The notes below the pieces were generated by a model that had not been told where the DNA came from, made no database searches, and saw only the letters and a list, made by a program, of their open reading frames with translations. A stretch of 38,248 nucleotides of DNA from Methanoculleus sp. UBA303 (lineage in GTDB: Archaea; Halobacteriota; Methanomicrobia; Methanomicrobiales; Methanoculleaceae): positions 1 through 38,248 of the forward strand of contig DANY01000044.1 in NCBI GenBank assembly GCA_002501655.1. The letters run 5' to 3'. A program made the translations under genes and the position numbers. This document shows positions 9,235 through 17,147 of the stretch, piece after piece (the first letter of the stretch is position 1; the number at the start of each line of letters is the position of its first letter).

Positions 9235-9777
9235 TCAGATATTGAATCGCTGGTAAAATTGTGTTTTCGCTTTCTCGCGTACGGCGCAGAAGAGATCGCC
9301 GCCGTGGGCGTCGATACCGACTGTAAGGGGCAGGTGATCGGCCTCGATAACCCATACCGCCTCGGCCATGCCCAGGTCTTCGAAATAAACGCCTTTAAGG
9401 TCCATGCGGGCGGCGGCGAGGGCGGCGCACCCACCCGTGAGCGCGAGGTAGACGGCGCGCCCCCGGAGTTGCTCGACCACCCCGGCCCCCATCCCGCCTT
9501 TGCCGATGAGAGCGCGAACGCCCGCATCGATGAGGAAGCCCGTGAGCGTGTTCATCCGGGCGGATGTGGTGGGCCCGGCAACGACGAGCCGGCCTCCCTG
9601 CACCACAGGGCCGCAGTGGTAAACCACGGCGCCCTTCGGGTCGAAGGGGATGCCTTCGGCGATCATCCGGAGGTGGGCCTCATCCCGGGCGGTGTAGATC
9701 GTCCCGGAGAGGGTCACCCGGTCGCCCGCCCGGAGGTCGAGCACCTCGTCGCCGAGCGGCGTCGTGAGATCGATCAT
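9235..9777 (-). CDS. class I fumarate hydratase, beta (C-terminal) subunit
   Basis: This is the smaller subunit of the split iron-sulfur fumarase, which hydrates fumarate to malate or the reverse. The 180-residue protein has the family motifs GTIYTARDEAH near residue 28, VVYHCGPVV near residue 51, GPTTSARMN near residue 69 and IGKGGMG near residue 91. The start ATG at 9777 overlaps the stop of the alpha subunit as ATGA; an extended upstream frame overlaps alpha and is not conserved. The pair feeds C4 acids toward succinate, succinyl-CoA and 2-oxoglutarate. Fumarate reductase is not in this window. Confidence 0.93.
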   Translation of the reverse strand: MIDLTTPLGDEVLDLRAGDRVTLSGTIYTARDEAHLRMIAEGIPFDPKGAVVYHCGPVVQGGRLVVAGPTTSARMNTLTGFLIDAGVRALIGKGGMGAGVVEQLRGRAVYLALTGGCAALAAARMDLKGVYFEDLGMAEAVWVIEADHLPLTVGIDAHGGDLFCAVREKAKTQFYQRFNI

Positions 9778-10613
9778 CGTTCCACCTCCACGGTCGCCCG
9801 GCGGCAGGCCCAGCACTGCACGTTCACCGCCACCGGGAGGGAGGCGGTGTGGCAGTCGGCCCGCTTCACCTTCACCGCGAGCGCCGTCGTGTCGCCACCA
9901 AGACCCATCGGCCCGATACCGAGGGCGTTCGTCGCGTCGCAGAGTTCCTGCTCGTAGTCGTCCATAGTGTCGACCGGGAGGAGCAGGGCTTCCTTTGCAA
10001 GCGCAGCCACCCCATCGAATGTCCCGCCGATACCGACGCCGAGTATCACGGGAGGGCAGGGTCTCCCGCCCGCAATGAGCATCGTCTCGGCGACGAACTT
10101 CGGGATATCCGCCGCCTGCGAGGGGAGGAGCATCCCGATCCTTGAAGCGTTCTCGGAACCTGCGCCTTTCGGGAGCACCGTTATCGTGAGCCGGTCCCCG
10201 GGCGTCACATGGACGGCGGGCATACCGACTCCGGTGTTGTCCCCGGTGTTCTTCCGGGTGAGCGGGTCGACGACGTTGGGGCGGAGCGGGATTGTGGCCG
10301 TCGCGCGACGCACCCCCTCCCGCACTCCCTCTATGAGGGAGTGCGTGTACGGGATATCGGGGGGCAGGGTGAGGTAGACCACCGGCACGCCGGTATCCTG
10401 GCAGATCGGCACCTCCCGCTCTTCTGCGAGCGCTATGTTCTCCAGTATGTTGGCGAGTTCGCATCGTGCGATCTCATCCCGCTCGGCCGCCGCCGCCCTC
10501 CTGAGCGCCGCGAGCACGTCGGGAGGCAGCCGGATCTCGGCCTCTGCAAGAGCTCTCTCTGTGGCGTCTGCCAGTGCGCCGGGAAGCCCCGTATCTGCCG
10601 AATTAACCATCAT
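9774..10613 (-). CDS. class I fumarate hydratase, alpha (N-terminal) subunit
   Basis: The larger subunit of split fumarase holds the catalytic [4Fe-4S] cluster. The 279-residue protein carries VPICQDTGVPV near residue 68 (one cluster Cys), KNTGDNTGVGMPA near residue 121, LPKGAGSENASRIGML near residue 149 and LGGDTTALAVKV near residue 240. Two ATGs are adjacent at 10613 and 10610; either could be used. A TATA-like box about 20-28 bases upstream means the mRNA may be leaderless or nearly so. It is the first gene of the nine-gene run. Confidence 0.93.
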   Translation of the reverse strand: MMVNSADTGLPGALADATERALAEAEIRLPPDVLAALRRAAAAERDEIARCELANILENIALAEEREVPICQDTGVPVVYLTLPPDIPYTHSLIEGVREGVRRATATIPLRPNVVDPLTRKNTGDNTGVGMPAVHVTPGDRLTITVLPKGAGSENASRIGMLLPSQAADIPKFVAETMLIAGGRPCPPVILGVGIGGTFDGVAALAKEALLLPVDTMDDYEQELCDATNALGIGPMGLGGDTTALAVKVKRADCHTASLPVAVNVQCWACRRATVEVER

Positions 10614-10632
10614 TTATACTGGTGGGAAGGGA

Positions 10633-10642
10633 CTATAAAAAT
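10633..10642 (-). promoter_or_regulatory. TATA box for the fumarase-kor-suc-dacZ operon
   Basis: The minus strand reads ATTTTTATAG here, centred about 25 bases ahead of the fumarase alpha ATG. That spacing would place the transcript start at or very near the start codon. No Shine-Dalgarno sequence is visible between them. Confidence 0.5.
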
Positions 10643-10685
10643 CTATATTCCCGCAGGTACTGGATCTGGCGTCTGCGGGCCGCTC

Positions 10686-10698
10686 CTCGGAAAAAGGA
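10686..10698 (-). terminator. oligo-T terminator after rpl10e
   Basis: The minus strand reads CATCCTTTTTCCG about 20 bases past the L10e stop codon. It separates the ribosomal protein gene from the operon promoter that follows. Confidence 0.4.
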
Positions 10699-10715
10699 TG
10701 GGACGGAATGCGAGT

Positions 10716-11228
10716 TTACGCTGCCGTTACCCGTTCTTCGACGATCTTTGCGGGAGTCGGGATCTTGTAGATGCCGCGCCGGAGGGAGACCTTGGCCTTC
10801 TCGACATACTGGGGGGTCGTCCAGACGGAGAAGACCTTCTGACCGCTCTGGACCCGTGCCGCGGTGCCGACAGCCTTCCCGAAGGCAAGGCGCATACCTT
10901 CCGAGACACGGTCTGCTCCTGCGCCGGTCGCCTGCTTGTTCTCACGGAGAACGTGGTGCGGGAAGGTCCGGATCTTCAGGTGGTAGTTTGCCCTCCCGAC
11001 CTCCTTCATGAGCTGCCGGTTGATGCCGATACGGGCGGCCTCAAGGGCCGTGTGGCGTATCTGGCAGGTCTCCTCGACGACGATGGAGAGTTCGACCGGG
11101 AAGTCCTGGCTGAGGTTGCCCATATCAAACTGCACGATCTTGCTGCCCGGCACGCCGCCCATGTATTCTCTGCGCGTATATGCTTTCTTTGCGAGGTTCC
11201 TGTACATCTTCGCTGGTTTTCGTACCAT
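10716..11228 (-). CDS. rpl10e: 50S ribosomal protein L10e (uL16 family)
   Basis: This is the archaeal counterpart of bacterial L16, part of the large subunit near the tRNA-binding sites. The 170-residue length and the opening [20 protein letters not shown] are characteristic of archaeal L10e. [19 protein letters not shown] near residue 79 and the loop region [16 protein letters not shown] also match. It stands alone between two operons, with its own TATA box and terminator. An AGGAGT-type ribosome site lies about 10 bases before the ATG. Confidence 0.96.
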   Translation of the reverse strand: MVRKPAKMYRNLAKKAYTRREYMGGVPGSKIVQFDMGNLSQDFPVELSIVVEETCQIRHTALEAARIGINRQLMKEVGRANYHLKIRTFPHHVLRENKQATGAGADRVSEGMRLAFGKAVGTAARVQSGQKVFSVWTTPQYVEKAKVSLRRGIYKIPTPAKIVEERVTAA

Positions 11229-11256
11229 CTCTAAAAACTCCTGCCGATCTATGAGT

Positions 11257-11268
11257 GCTTTATAAAAT
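11257..11268 (-). promoter_or_regulatory. rpl10e: TATA box for rpl10e
   Basis: The minus strand reads ATTTTATAAAGC about 30-40 bases ahead of the rpl10e ATG, with GGAG between the two. The expected start site gives a short leader that includes the ribosome site. Confidence 0.55.
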
Positions 11269-11289
11269 GGAGATTTCTTCTAATAAAAC

Positions 11290-12051
11290 TTACTGGGCGT
11301 TTTCAGCCTCGTTGATCATCTCAAGCACCCCCCGCCGGACATCCGCGAACCCGGCGCTGGTGCGGTCACGCGGTCGGGCCCAGGGGATCTTGATGACCTC
11401 CCGGACCGACCCCGGTCGCGAGGAGAGGACGACGATCCGGTCGGCGAGGTAGACCGCCTCGTCGACGCTGTGGGTGACAAAGATGATCGTCTTCTTCGTC
11501 TGTTTCCAGAGGCAGAGGAGCTCTTTCTGCATCCGGTTCCGGGTCTGGGCGTCCAGCGCCCCGAACGGCTCGTCCATGAGGAGGACGTCGGGGTCGTTTG
11601 CGAGCGCTCGTGCGATCGCTACCCGCTGTCGCATACCGCCGGAGAGTTCGAAGGGGTAGGCGTCCCGGAACCGGGAGAGGCCGACCATCTCAAGGTAACG
11701 ATCCGCCGTCTGCCGGCGCTCCTCCTTTGCGACGCCCTTCATCTCGAGGCCGAAGGCGATGTTGTCGATCACCGTCCGCCAGGGGAAGAGGGAGTACTCC
11801 TGAAAGACCATCCCCCGCTTCGGGTCCGGGCCGGTGACAACGTGGCCGTCTATGGTCACGCTCCCCGTAGTCGGGGTCTCAAGCCCGGCGATGATCCGGA
11901 GAAGCGTCGTCTTCCCGCATCCCGACGGCCCGACCAGGCAGATGAACTCCTCGTCCCTGATCTCGAGGTTGACGCCCTCGAGCGCCGGTGTTACGGTGCC
12001 GCCTTCCTTCGAGAAGGACTTCCCGACGTTATTTATCTTAACGCCGCTCAT
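11290..12051 (-). CDS. ABC transporter ATP-binding protein (nitrate/sulfonate/taurine type)
   Basis: This is the cytoplasmic ATPase that powers the importer encoded by the three-gene cluster. The 253-residue protein shows Walker A GPSGCGKTT near residue 43, Q-loop FQEYSLFPW, signature LSGGMRQRVAIARAL, Walker B VLLMDEPFGALD and the switch His in TVTHS-type VTHSVDEA. It belongs to the Ssu/Tau/Nrt ATPase group. The ATG at 12051 lies one base after the permease stop. Substrate is not readable from the sequence. Confidence 0.92.
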   Translation of the reverse strand: MSGVKINNVGKSFSKEGGTVTPALEGVNLEIRDEEFICLVGPSGCGKTTLLRIIAGLETPTTGSVTIDGHVVTGPDPKRGMVFQEYSLFPWRTVIDNIAFGLEMKGVAKEERRQTADRYLEMVGLSRFRDAYPFELSGGMRQRVAIARALANDPDVLLMDEPFGALDAQTRNRMQKELLCLWKQTKKTIIFVTHSVDEAVYLADRIVVLSSRPGSVREVIKIPWARPRDRTSAGFADVRRGVLEMINEAENAQ

Positions 12052-12052
12052 T

Positions 12053-12841
12053 CTAGGCCACCTCCCCTGCATGCCACCGCAGGAGCCGCCGGTCCACGTA
12101 GTTCCTGAAGATCCGGTCGATGAAGAGGCCCAGGAACCCGAGGATCAGCATGTATACGAGGACGTTTGCCATCGCGTAGTGGTAGTAGTTCTGCCAGAGC
12201 GAGTAACCGAGGCCTATGTCGCTCACCCCGAACATCTCGGCGGCCACAAGGCACATCCACCCGACGCCCATTGATATCCGGATCCCGGATGCTATCGATG
12301 GGATCGCCGACGGGAGAGCGACATGGCGGATCAACTCAAACGGTGTGTCGCACCCGAGCACCTTGCCTGCCTCGACGAAGATCTTCGGCACGCTCCGGAA
12401 CCCGGCGTAGGTGCCGATCAGGATCGGGAAGAACGCCCCGATGAAGATGACGAATCCGGCTGCCTGCGGGGTGAGCCCGAACCATATGATCGCGAACGGG
12501 ATCCAGGCGAGCGGGGGGATGGGCCGGAGGACCTCGATGATCGGGTCGATGACGGCATCGGCGATCCGGAACCAGCCCATGGCGATCCCGATCGGGACGC
12601 CGAGAAGAAGCGCAGCCCCTATGCCGATGGTAAAGTGTTCGAGACTGATCATGAGGTCAGCAAGGAGTCTTCCAGATCCCAGGAGGTTGACGAACGCGGC
12701 GGCGGTATCGGTGAAACTCGGCAGGATGAACGGGTCGGCGACGATCAGGTCGGCTACTGCCTGCCAGATGACTGCCGCTGCCGCAAGCGACGCTATCCCG
12801 AGGAGTCTCTTCTGTTGCTCTCTATTCACTCGTAGGTTCAT
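12053..12841 (-). CDS. ABC transporter permease (nitrate/sulfonate/taurine type)
   Basis: An inner-membrane permease of the BPD_transp_1 family with about six predicted helices. The first is near residues 15-32, and later ones include the stretches around IGIGAALLLGVPIGIAMGW and FVIFIGAFFPILIGT. The EAA-type coupling loop appears as EAGKVLGCDTPFELIRHVALPSAIPSI near residue 155. The 262-residue length is normal. It lies between the binding lipoprotein and the ATPase in transcription order, with a 136-base gap from the former. Confidence 0.92.
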   Translation of the reverse strand: MNLRVNREQQKRLLGIASLAAAAVIWQAVADLIVADPFILPSFTDTAAAFVNLLGSGRLLADLMISLEHFTIGIGAALLLGVPIGIAMGWFRIADAVIDPIIEVLRPIPPLAWIPFAIIWFGLTPQAAGFVIFIGAFFPILIGTYAGFRSVPKIFVEAGKVLGCDTPFELIRHVALPSAIPSIASGIRISMGVGWMCLVAAEMFGVSDIGLGYSLWQNYYHYAMANVLVYMLILGFLGLFIDRIFRNYVDRRLLRWHAGEVA

Positions 12842-12954
12842 GGTATTTCTGTTCCGCTTGTTTGGTGATGGGGGCCGCCCTGAGATGCCGGCCGGTATGG
12901 GGTATGGTGAATGCTCTTTATTTCATCGGTTTTCCTCTAAAATATTCTTTTCCG

Positions 12955-12970
12955 GGAGGAGAAAAAGGGG
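12955..12970 (-). terminator. oligo-T site after the binding-protein gene
   Basis: The minus strand runs CCCCCCTTTTTCTCC, ending about 20 bases past the binding-protein stop. It may cause partial termination, giving more binding protein than permease and ATPase, a common arrangement in importers. Confidence 0.4.
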
Positions 12971-12977
12971 GGCCGGG

Positions 12978-13967
12978 TCAGGCCCGGGCTTTCTCGTAGA
13001 ACGAGAGGTCGAAGATGTCGTCTTTGGTGAGGTGTTTGTTGATATACCCGAGTTCATACTGGATCCGGGCGTAGTCCTCAACCGAGCCGACGATGAGGTT
13101 CGGGTCCGCGGTCCAGGTGCCGTCCCATTCCTTAAAGGACTTCTGGACGTCTGCGATATCCTGACCGGTCTTCTTCGAGTATATCGTCGCCGCCTCGTCC
13201 GGGTGCTCGATGTTGTACTCCGTCGCCCGGATGTGCGTCTTCACAACCTGCTCGACGAGTTCAGGCTGCTCACGGATGAGTTTGCCGCTCGCAACGAGGA
13301 CACAGCAGGCATGGTTCGGAGCCATCTCGCCGGAGGCGACGACCGTCCTTCCGGCCCCTTTGCTCGCGATGACCGCCGGTGCCGGGTGCGGCAGGAAGAC
13401 GCCGTCGATCTGGTCGGCGATGATCGCCGTCGTGGCGTCACCGGGGCCCATGGGTTTTATGGTCACGTCCTTCTCGGGGTCAAGGCCGTTCTCCTGGAGC
13501 CAGTTCCGGAGGAGCGTGTCCTGGATGGATCCCGGTGGGAATGTGCCGATCGTCAGGCCTTTGAGGTCCTGTGGGCTGGTGTAGGGGATCTCGGGCCGGA
13601 GCACGAGGTCGGAGCCCTGCGTCTGGACGGCGGCGACGATCTTTGCGTCAAGACCGCTTGCCAGGGCGGATATGAACGGCGCTGATCCGACGTAGGCGAT
13701 ATCGATGTTCCTGCCAAGCATCGCCTGCATCTCAGGTGGTCCGGTGGGGAAGGAGTAGTCGGTCACTTTGGTGATGCCGAGGGGCGCGAGGTCTTCCTGC
13801 CACCATCCTTTCTCCATAGCGGTCATGTGGGCGGTCTGGTGGGTGCTCGGCTGGTAGCCGATCCGGAGGTCCGTCACCGTTCCGGTATCTGTTCCTGTGC
13901 ACCCGCTGACGAACGTGAACGCCGCGACCAGGGCCACGGCCAGAAGGATTGCAATAATTGGTCTCAT
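12978..13967 (-). CDS. ABC transporter substrate-binding lipoprotein (NMT1/SsuA-like)
   Basis: An extracellular binding protein anchored by lipid. The signal peptide covers residues 1-22 with a hydrophobic core of Ala, Leu and Val, then lipobox VSGC with Cys23. The mature part has the type II binding-protein fold of the nitrate/sulfonate/taurine group: LRIGYQPSTHQTAHMTAMEKGWW at the start, and IDIAYVGSAPFISAL. An ATG four codons upstream (13979) is possible, but GGAG placed six bases before the ATG at 13967 favours this start. Substrate unknown. Confidence 0.9.
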   Translation of the reverse strand: MRPIIAILLAVALVAAFTFVSGCTGTDTGTVTDLRIGYQPSTHQTAHMTAMEKGWWQEDLAPLGITKVTDYSFPTGPPEMQAMLGRNIDIAYVGSAPFISALASGLDAKIVAAVQTQGSDLVLRPEIPYTSPQDLKGLTIGTFPPGSIQDTLLRNWLQENGLDPEKDVTIKPMGPGDATTAIIADQIDGVFLPHPAPAVIASKGAGRTVVASGEMAPNHACCVLVASGKLIREQPELVEQVVKTHIRATEYNIEHPDEAATIYSKKTGQDIADVQKSFKEWDGTWTADPNLIVGSVEDYARIQYELGYINKHLTKDDIFDLSFYEKARA

Positions 13968-14022
13968 AGGTATCTCCATGGGTATGAGTGACTGTTATGC
14001 AGTGTAATCTTCATGCTGTCGG

Positions 14023-14083
14023 TATATAGTAGTGTCGAAAATTGGCAGTATAATTATACTATAGTATTAAAATTTGTTCGACA
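14023..14083. promoter_or_regulatory. promoter and nested-palindrome operator of the ABC importer
   Basis: The heptamer TGTCGAA at 14033-14039 is repeated inverted as TTCGACA at 14077-14083. Between them lies a perfect 14-base palindrome, AGTATAATTATACT, at 14047-14060. A TATA-like TACTATATACC (minus strand, 14022-14032) lies beside the left arm. The arrangement suggests a dimeric regulator binding next to the importer promoter. The regulator is not identified. Confidence 0.5.
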
Positions 14084-14101
14084 TTCTCCCATATTGGAGA
14101 A
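14084..14101. repeat. short palindrome in the divergent intergenic region
   Basis: TTCTCC at 14084-14089 and GGAGAA at 14096-14101 form six-base arms around CATATT. The rest of 14102-14337 shows no convincing gene, only C-rich non-coding sequence. Confidence 0.4.
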
Positions 14102-14337
14102 ATGAGTGCAAGGTAATGTGGAGGCGGAGGCGCACTTTGCCGGGTGAGGTCGTCCCCAAATGCCTCTACCGGGACACCCCCCTCCCGGTCCCTCCCCCAA
14201 TGGCGACACCCAATGGAAAGCCGTTTCGCCATCTTTGCCCAGGATATAGTTCAGATGGCAGCTATCTGGGAAATCAGCGCTCTGATAAGGGCGTATCGAA
14301 GGTCCGGAGATCCATTTGGGATAACCTCACATAATAA

Positions 14338-14357
14338 TCTACAGTATATCTACAGTA
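14338..14357 (+). promoter_or_regulatory. tandem operator-like repeat before the metal operon
   Basis: TCTACAGTA occurs twice with an 11-base period (14338-14346 and 14349-14357), joined by TA, in an AT-rich stretch that also offers TATA-like sequence. It lies 67 bases ahead of the Ric-like start codon. One helical turn between copies suits a regulator binding one DNA face. This marks the left edge of the AT-rich island. Confidence 0.45.
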
Positions 14358-14423
14358 CATAAGTAGGATTCCCGGGTATGGTCACCGGAAACAATCAATC
14401 TGTAAAAACAGGAGGGAGAAAAA

Positions 14424-14729
14424 ATGACAAATAACTTAACATTTAACGAGGCAATGAAAAAGCATGTCCGGACATTGAAACAGTATGTGCCGATTGTAGC
14501 AAGAGTTCATGGAGGTAATCACCCGGAATTTCATGAAGTTCGCAAATTGTTCGATACAATCGTCGAGAAAACAAAAGAAGCGGGTTCAAATAAACCTGAA
14601 TTAAACGAGGAGTTTGCCAGACTGCGGGAGATCACGGATACTTACACTGTCCCGGGAGATGTGTGCGAAAGTTATGAGGCTGTTTACAGTATGTTGGCCG
14701 AGATAGATGGGGCATATCGTGCTGGATAG
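14424..14729 (+). CDS. small Ric-like (iron-sulfur repair/di-iron-type) protein
   Basis: A 101-residue, mostly helical cytoplasmic protein. It resembles the short proteins of Firmicutes annotated as Ric, after the di-iron iron-sulfur cluster repair family. Shared features are the His-rich RVHGGNHPEFHEVRKLF at residues 27-43, and the C-terminal block NEEFARLREITDTYTVPGDVCESYEAVYSMLAE. It is much shorter than full Ric/ScdA, so a di-iron site is uncertain. AGGAGG lies eight bases before the ATG, a strong bacterial-style ribosome site. The gene is AT-rich compared with the chromosome around it and opens the P-type ATPase cluster. Confidence 0.7.
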   Translation: MTNNLTFNEAMKKHVRTLKQYVPIVARVHGGNHPEFHEVRKLFDTIVEKTKEAGSNKPELNEEFARLREITDTYTVPGDVCESYEAVYSMLAEIDGAYRAG

Positions 14730-14742
14730 CGCATATCGTGCT
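14712..14742 (+). repeat. 12-base direct repeat around the Ric-like stop codon
   Basis: GCATATCGTGCT occurs at 14712-14723 and again at 14731-14742. The first copy encodes the last residues of the Ric-like protein and the second lies just past its stop codon. It looks like a recent short duplication. Confidence 0.6.
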
Positions 14743-14768
14743 TAAATCATTATAATGCAGAGAAGACG

Positions 14769-16625
14769 GTGAGCGTTTTGCAGAGATTTATACTGAGCAA
14801 GAAAAATCAGATAACACTGATTTGCGCCATTTTAATCGTTTTCGGGTTTACCAGTGGGCTGGGTTTTAAAAATGAGACCGTAGCTATTTGGTCCCTGGCT
14901 ATCGCCTCAATTTTAGGGGTTGCGCCTATTGCCATCCAGGCCTATCAAGCATTGAAGGTTAAAGTCGTCAGTATTGATGTTTTAGTTACCATCGCGGTTA
15001 CCGGGGCATTTCTCCTCAGGAATTTTGAGGAGTCTGCCATTGTCACCTTCTTATTCTTGTTTGGCGCTTTTCTGGAACAGCGGACATTGAACAAGACGCG
15101 TTCGGCCATAAAAGAGTTAACGGAAATGGCGCCGGAAAGCGCTTTAAAACAGATGGACAATGGTGAATTTGAAGAAGTAAAAGTAGATGATGTTGACGTA
15201 GGCGATATTTTACTGGTGAAAACTGGCGCGAAAATTCCTGTTGATGGAACCGTTCTGTCAGGAGAAGGTCACATTAATGAGGCAAGTATCACCGGCGAAT
15301 CTGTCCCGGTTGGCAAAAAGAAAGATTCAGGCGTATATGCCGGAACGATTCTGGAGAATGGAACGCTTCAAATTGTTGCCGACCGTGTAGGTGAAGATAC
15401 TACTTTCGGTAGAATTATAGAGTTAGTTGAAGAAGCGCAGGATTCAAAATCCGAAGCGGAACGCTTCATTGACAGATTTTCTAAATACTACACCCCGGCA
15501 GTTTTAGGGCTCGCCATTATCGTATGGTTATTTTCACGAGATATTGAACTGGCCATTACATTATTAGTTCTGGGATGTCCCGGCGCACTGGTTATCGGTG
15601 TACCTGTTTCAAACGTAGCGGGCATTGGCAACGGAGCACGGCACGGCGTTCTTTTAAAAGGCAGTGAAGTTATTGGCGATTTTAGCAAGGTTGATACAAT
15701 CGTATTTGACAAAACAGGTACATTAACGATAGGCAATCCTAAAGTAGCAGACAAAGAATTTTACGCAGACAACGTTGGAGAGGTATTAGCTTACCTTGCA
15801 AGCGTTGAAAAAGAATCAGACCATCCCTTAGCCAACGCAATTGTAGAACACATCGGAGCTATAAAATCATATCCAATAGAACAAACAGATGTTGTAAAAG
15901 GCGCCGGAATTATCGCTTACATCGATGGACATAGGGTTGCGGTAGGCAACGTTACGCTCATGGAGCGGGAGAATGTTCATTTAGCTGAAAAGGCCCGTGC
16001 AGATATTGCCCGATTCGAAAAGAACGGAAACTCACTTGTTTTAATATCCGTCGATGGTGAATTAAAAGCACTGATGGGTATCCGTGACCAGATTCGTCCG
16101 GGTGTAAAAGAAGACCTGCAAAAATTAAAGAAATTAGGCGTTAAAAATCTGGTAGTTCTTTCGGGAGACAACCAGGGGACAGTTGATCTGGTGGCAGGTG
16201 AACTGGGGCTGACAGAAGCGCACGGACATATGTTACCGGGAGATAAGTCGAAATATATTGAAGATTTAAAAACTAAAGGTCATATAGTAGCGTTCGTTGG
16301 AGACGGAGTAAATGATAGCCCATCCCTCGCTCTGGCACAAATCGGAATTGCTATGGGAAGCGGCACAGATGTCGCAATTGAGACCTCGGATGTCGTCCTG
16401 ATGAATTCGGATTTTAGTCGCTTGCCACATGCACTGGGTTTAACAAAAGCAACAGCTGCTAATATGCACCAAAATATTGTTATCGCAGTAGGAGTTGTGT
16501 TGGTCCTGCTTGCAAGTGTATTTTTAAGTGAATGGATGAACATGTCGATAGCGATGCTAGTACACGAAGCAAGCATATTAGTCGTAATTTTAAACGGAAT
16601 GCGGCTTCTCCGTTTCAAATTATGA
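14769..16625 (+). CDS. heavy-metal P-type ATPase with CPG motif
   Basis: A P1B-type membrane pump, 618 residues, that uses ATP to move a metal cation, probably outward. Visible motifs: ITGES near residue 174 (actuator), DKTGTLT with phosphorylated Asp314, the SDHPLA His-Pro locus of metal ATPases near residue 356, and GDGVND at 511-516. The membrane metal site reads Cys270-Pro271-Gly272 instead of the usual CPC, SPC or TPC, so the metal cannot be predicted. There is no N-terminal metal-binding domain; a free HMA protein follows. The start is a GTG at 14769 with a weak ribosome site, so the exact start is uncertain. AT-rich, probably transferred. Confidence 0.88.
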   Translation: MSVLQRFILSKKNQITLICAILIVFGFTSGLGFKNETVAIWSLAIASILGVAPIAIQAYQALKVKVVSIDVLVTIAVTGAFLLRNFEESAIVTFLFLFGAFLEQRTLNKTRSAIKELTEMAPESALKQMDNGEFEEVKVDDVDVGDILLVKTGAKIPVDGTVLSGEGHINEASITGESVPVGKKKDSGVYAGTILENGTLQIVADRVGEDTTFGRIIELVEEAQDSKSEAERFIDRFSKYYTPAVLGLAIIVWLFSRDIELAITLLVLGCPGALVIGVPVSNVAGIGNGARHGVLLKGSEVIGDFSKVDTIVFDKTGTLTIGNPKVADKEFYADNVGEVLAYLASVEKESDHPLANAIVEHIGAIKSYPIEQTDVVKGAGIIAYIDGHRVAVGNVTLMERENVHLAEKARADIARFEKNGNSLVLISVDGELKALMGIRDQIRPGVKEDLQKLKKLGVKNLVVLSGDNQGTVDLVAGELGLTEAHGHMLPGDKSKYIEDLKTKGHIVAFVGDGVNDSPSLALAQIGIAMGSGTDVAIETSDVVLMNSDFSRLPHALGLTKATAANMHQNIVIAVGVVLVLLASVFLSEWMNMSIAMLVHEASILVVILNGMRLLRFKL

Positions 16626-16648
16626 TATTAGAATAAGGAGAGATGAAA

Positions 16649-16882
16649 ATGCAAAAAGCAACGATTCAATTAGAAACATTGACTTGCCCATCATGTGTCC
16701 AGAAGATTGAAAAAGCAACAAAATCTTTGGTCGGTGTGGATAAAGAAAGTGTAAAGGTGCTGTTTACCTCAAGCAAAGTCAAATTTGACTTTGATGCTGA
16801 AAAAATATCAGTTGGGGAGGTCGAAAAGGCCATTACTGCACTTGGATACGTAGTTCTCAAATCTCAAGTGAAAGATAAGTGA
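16649..16882 (+). CDS. HMA-domain metallochaperone-like protein
   Basis: A 77-residue free heavy-metal-associated domain with the binding loop TCPSCVQKIEKA; the two Cys are at residues 13 and 16. It resembles CopZ-type chaperones and probably delivers or senses the metal moved by the ATPase, from which it is separated by 23 bases. AGGAG lies eight bases before the ATG at 16649. An ATG two codons earlier (16643) sits too close to it. Its stop codon directly abuts an insertion-sequence right end. Confidence 0.82.
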   Translation: MQKATIQLETLTCPSCVQKIEKATKSLVGVDKESVKVLFTSSKVKFDFDAEKISVGEVEKAITALGYVVLKSQVKDK

Positions 16883-16926
16883 ACTACCCCGCCCTTCAGG
16901 GCGGGGCTTCCTGCTTCATCCTTCCT
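16883..16926 (-). mobile_element. IS200/IS605-type right end with hairpin
   Basis: CCCCGCCC at 16887-16894 and GGGCGGGG at 16899-16906 form a perfect eight-base stem with loop TTCA. Read from the minus strand, this follows the tnpB tail, with GAAGCAGGAAG just before it. This is the typical right end of IS605/IS1341-group elements, where the guide RNA (reRNA) of TnpB is made. No left end was found, so the element is a remnant. Confidence 0.75.
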
Positions 16927-17110
16927 CTATTGAGGCAAGTCCACAGGCACAACGGTGCGTTCCGCACCTGCTACCCCGACAAGATTCTGATCTTGCAAGG
17001 CGAACTTCTTGATTATTGATCGCCGTGTTGACGTCGCGGTCATGATGGGTGCCGTGCGCGGGGAGACCCCTCCATTGCGATACCCACCACGGTCCACTGC
17101 CCGGGGTGAA
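16927..17110 (-). pseudogene. tnpB: C-terminal fragment of TnpB (RuvC-like nuclease), frameshifted
   Basis: One frame encodes AHGTHHDRDVNTAIN, the final RuvC motif of TnpB with its catalytic Asp. The next frame continues IIKKFALQDQNLVGV to the stop at 16927-16929, the usual TnpB tail. The shift falls near 17015, where an AT pair appears missing. The zinc-finger Cys that should precede GTHHDRD is replaced by His. Sequence before about 17100 no longer resembles TnpB. The gene is not functional. Confidence 0.75.
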
Positions 17111-17147
17111 CCGGAGAACATCCAGAGCACCCATCCCATCCGTGCGT

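Noticed and set aside
14074..14334. Plus-strand frame of 86 codons between the importer and the metal operon
   Set aside because: It begins within the operator palindromes, is Pro/Arg-rich and has no ribosome site or family resemblance.
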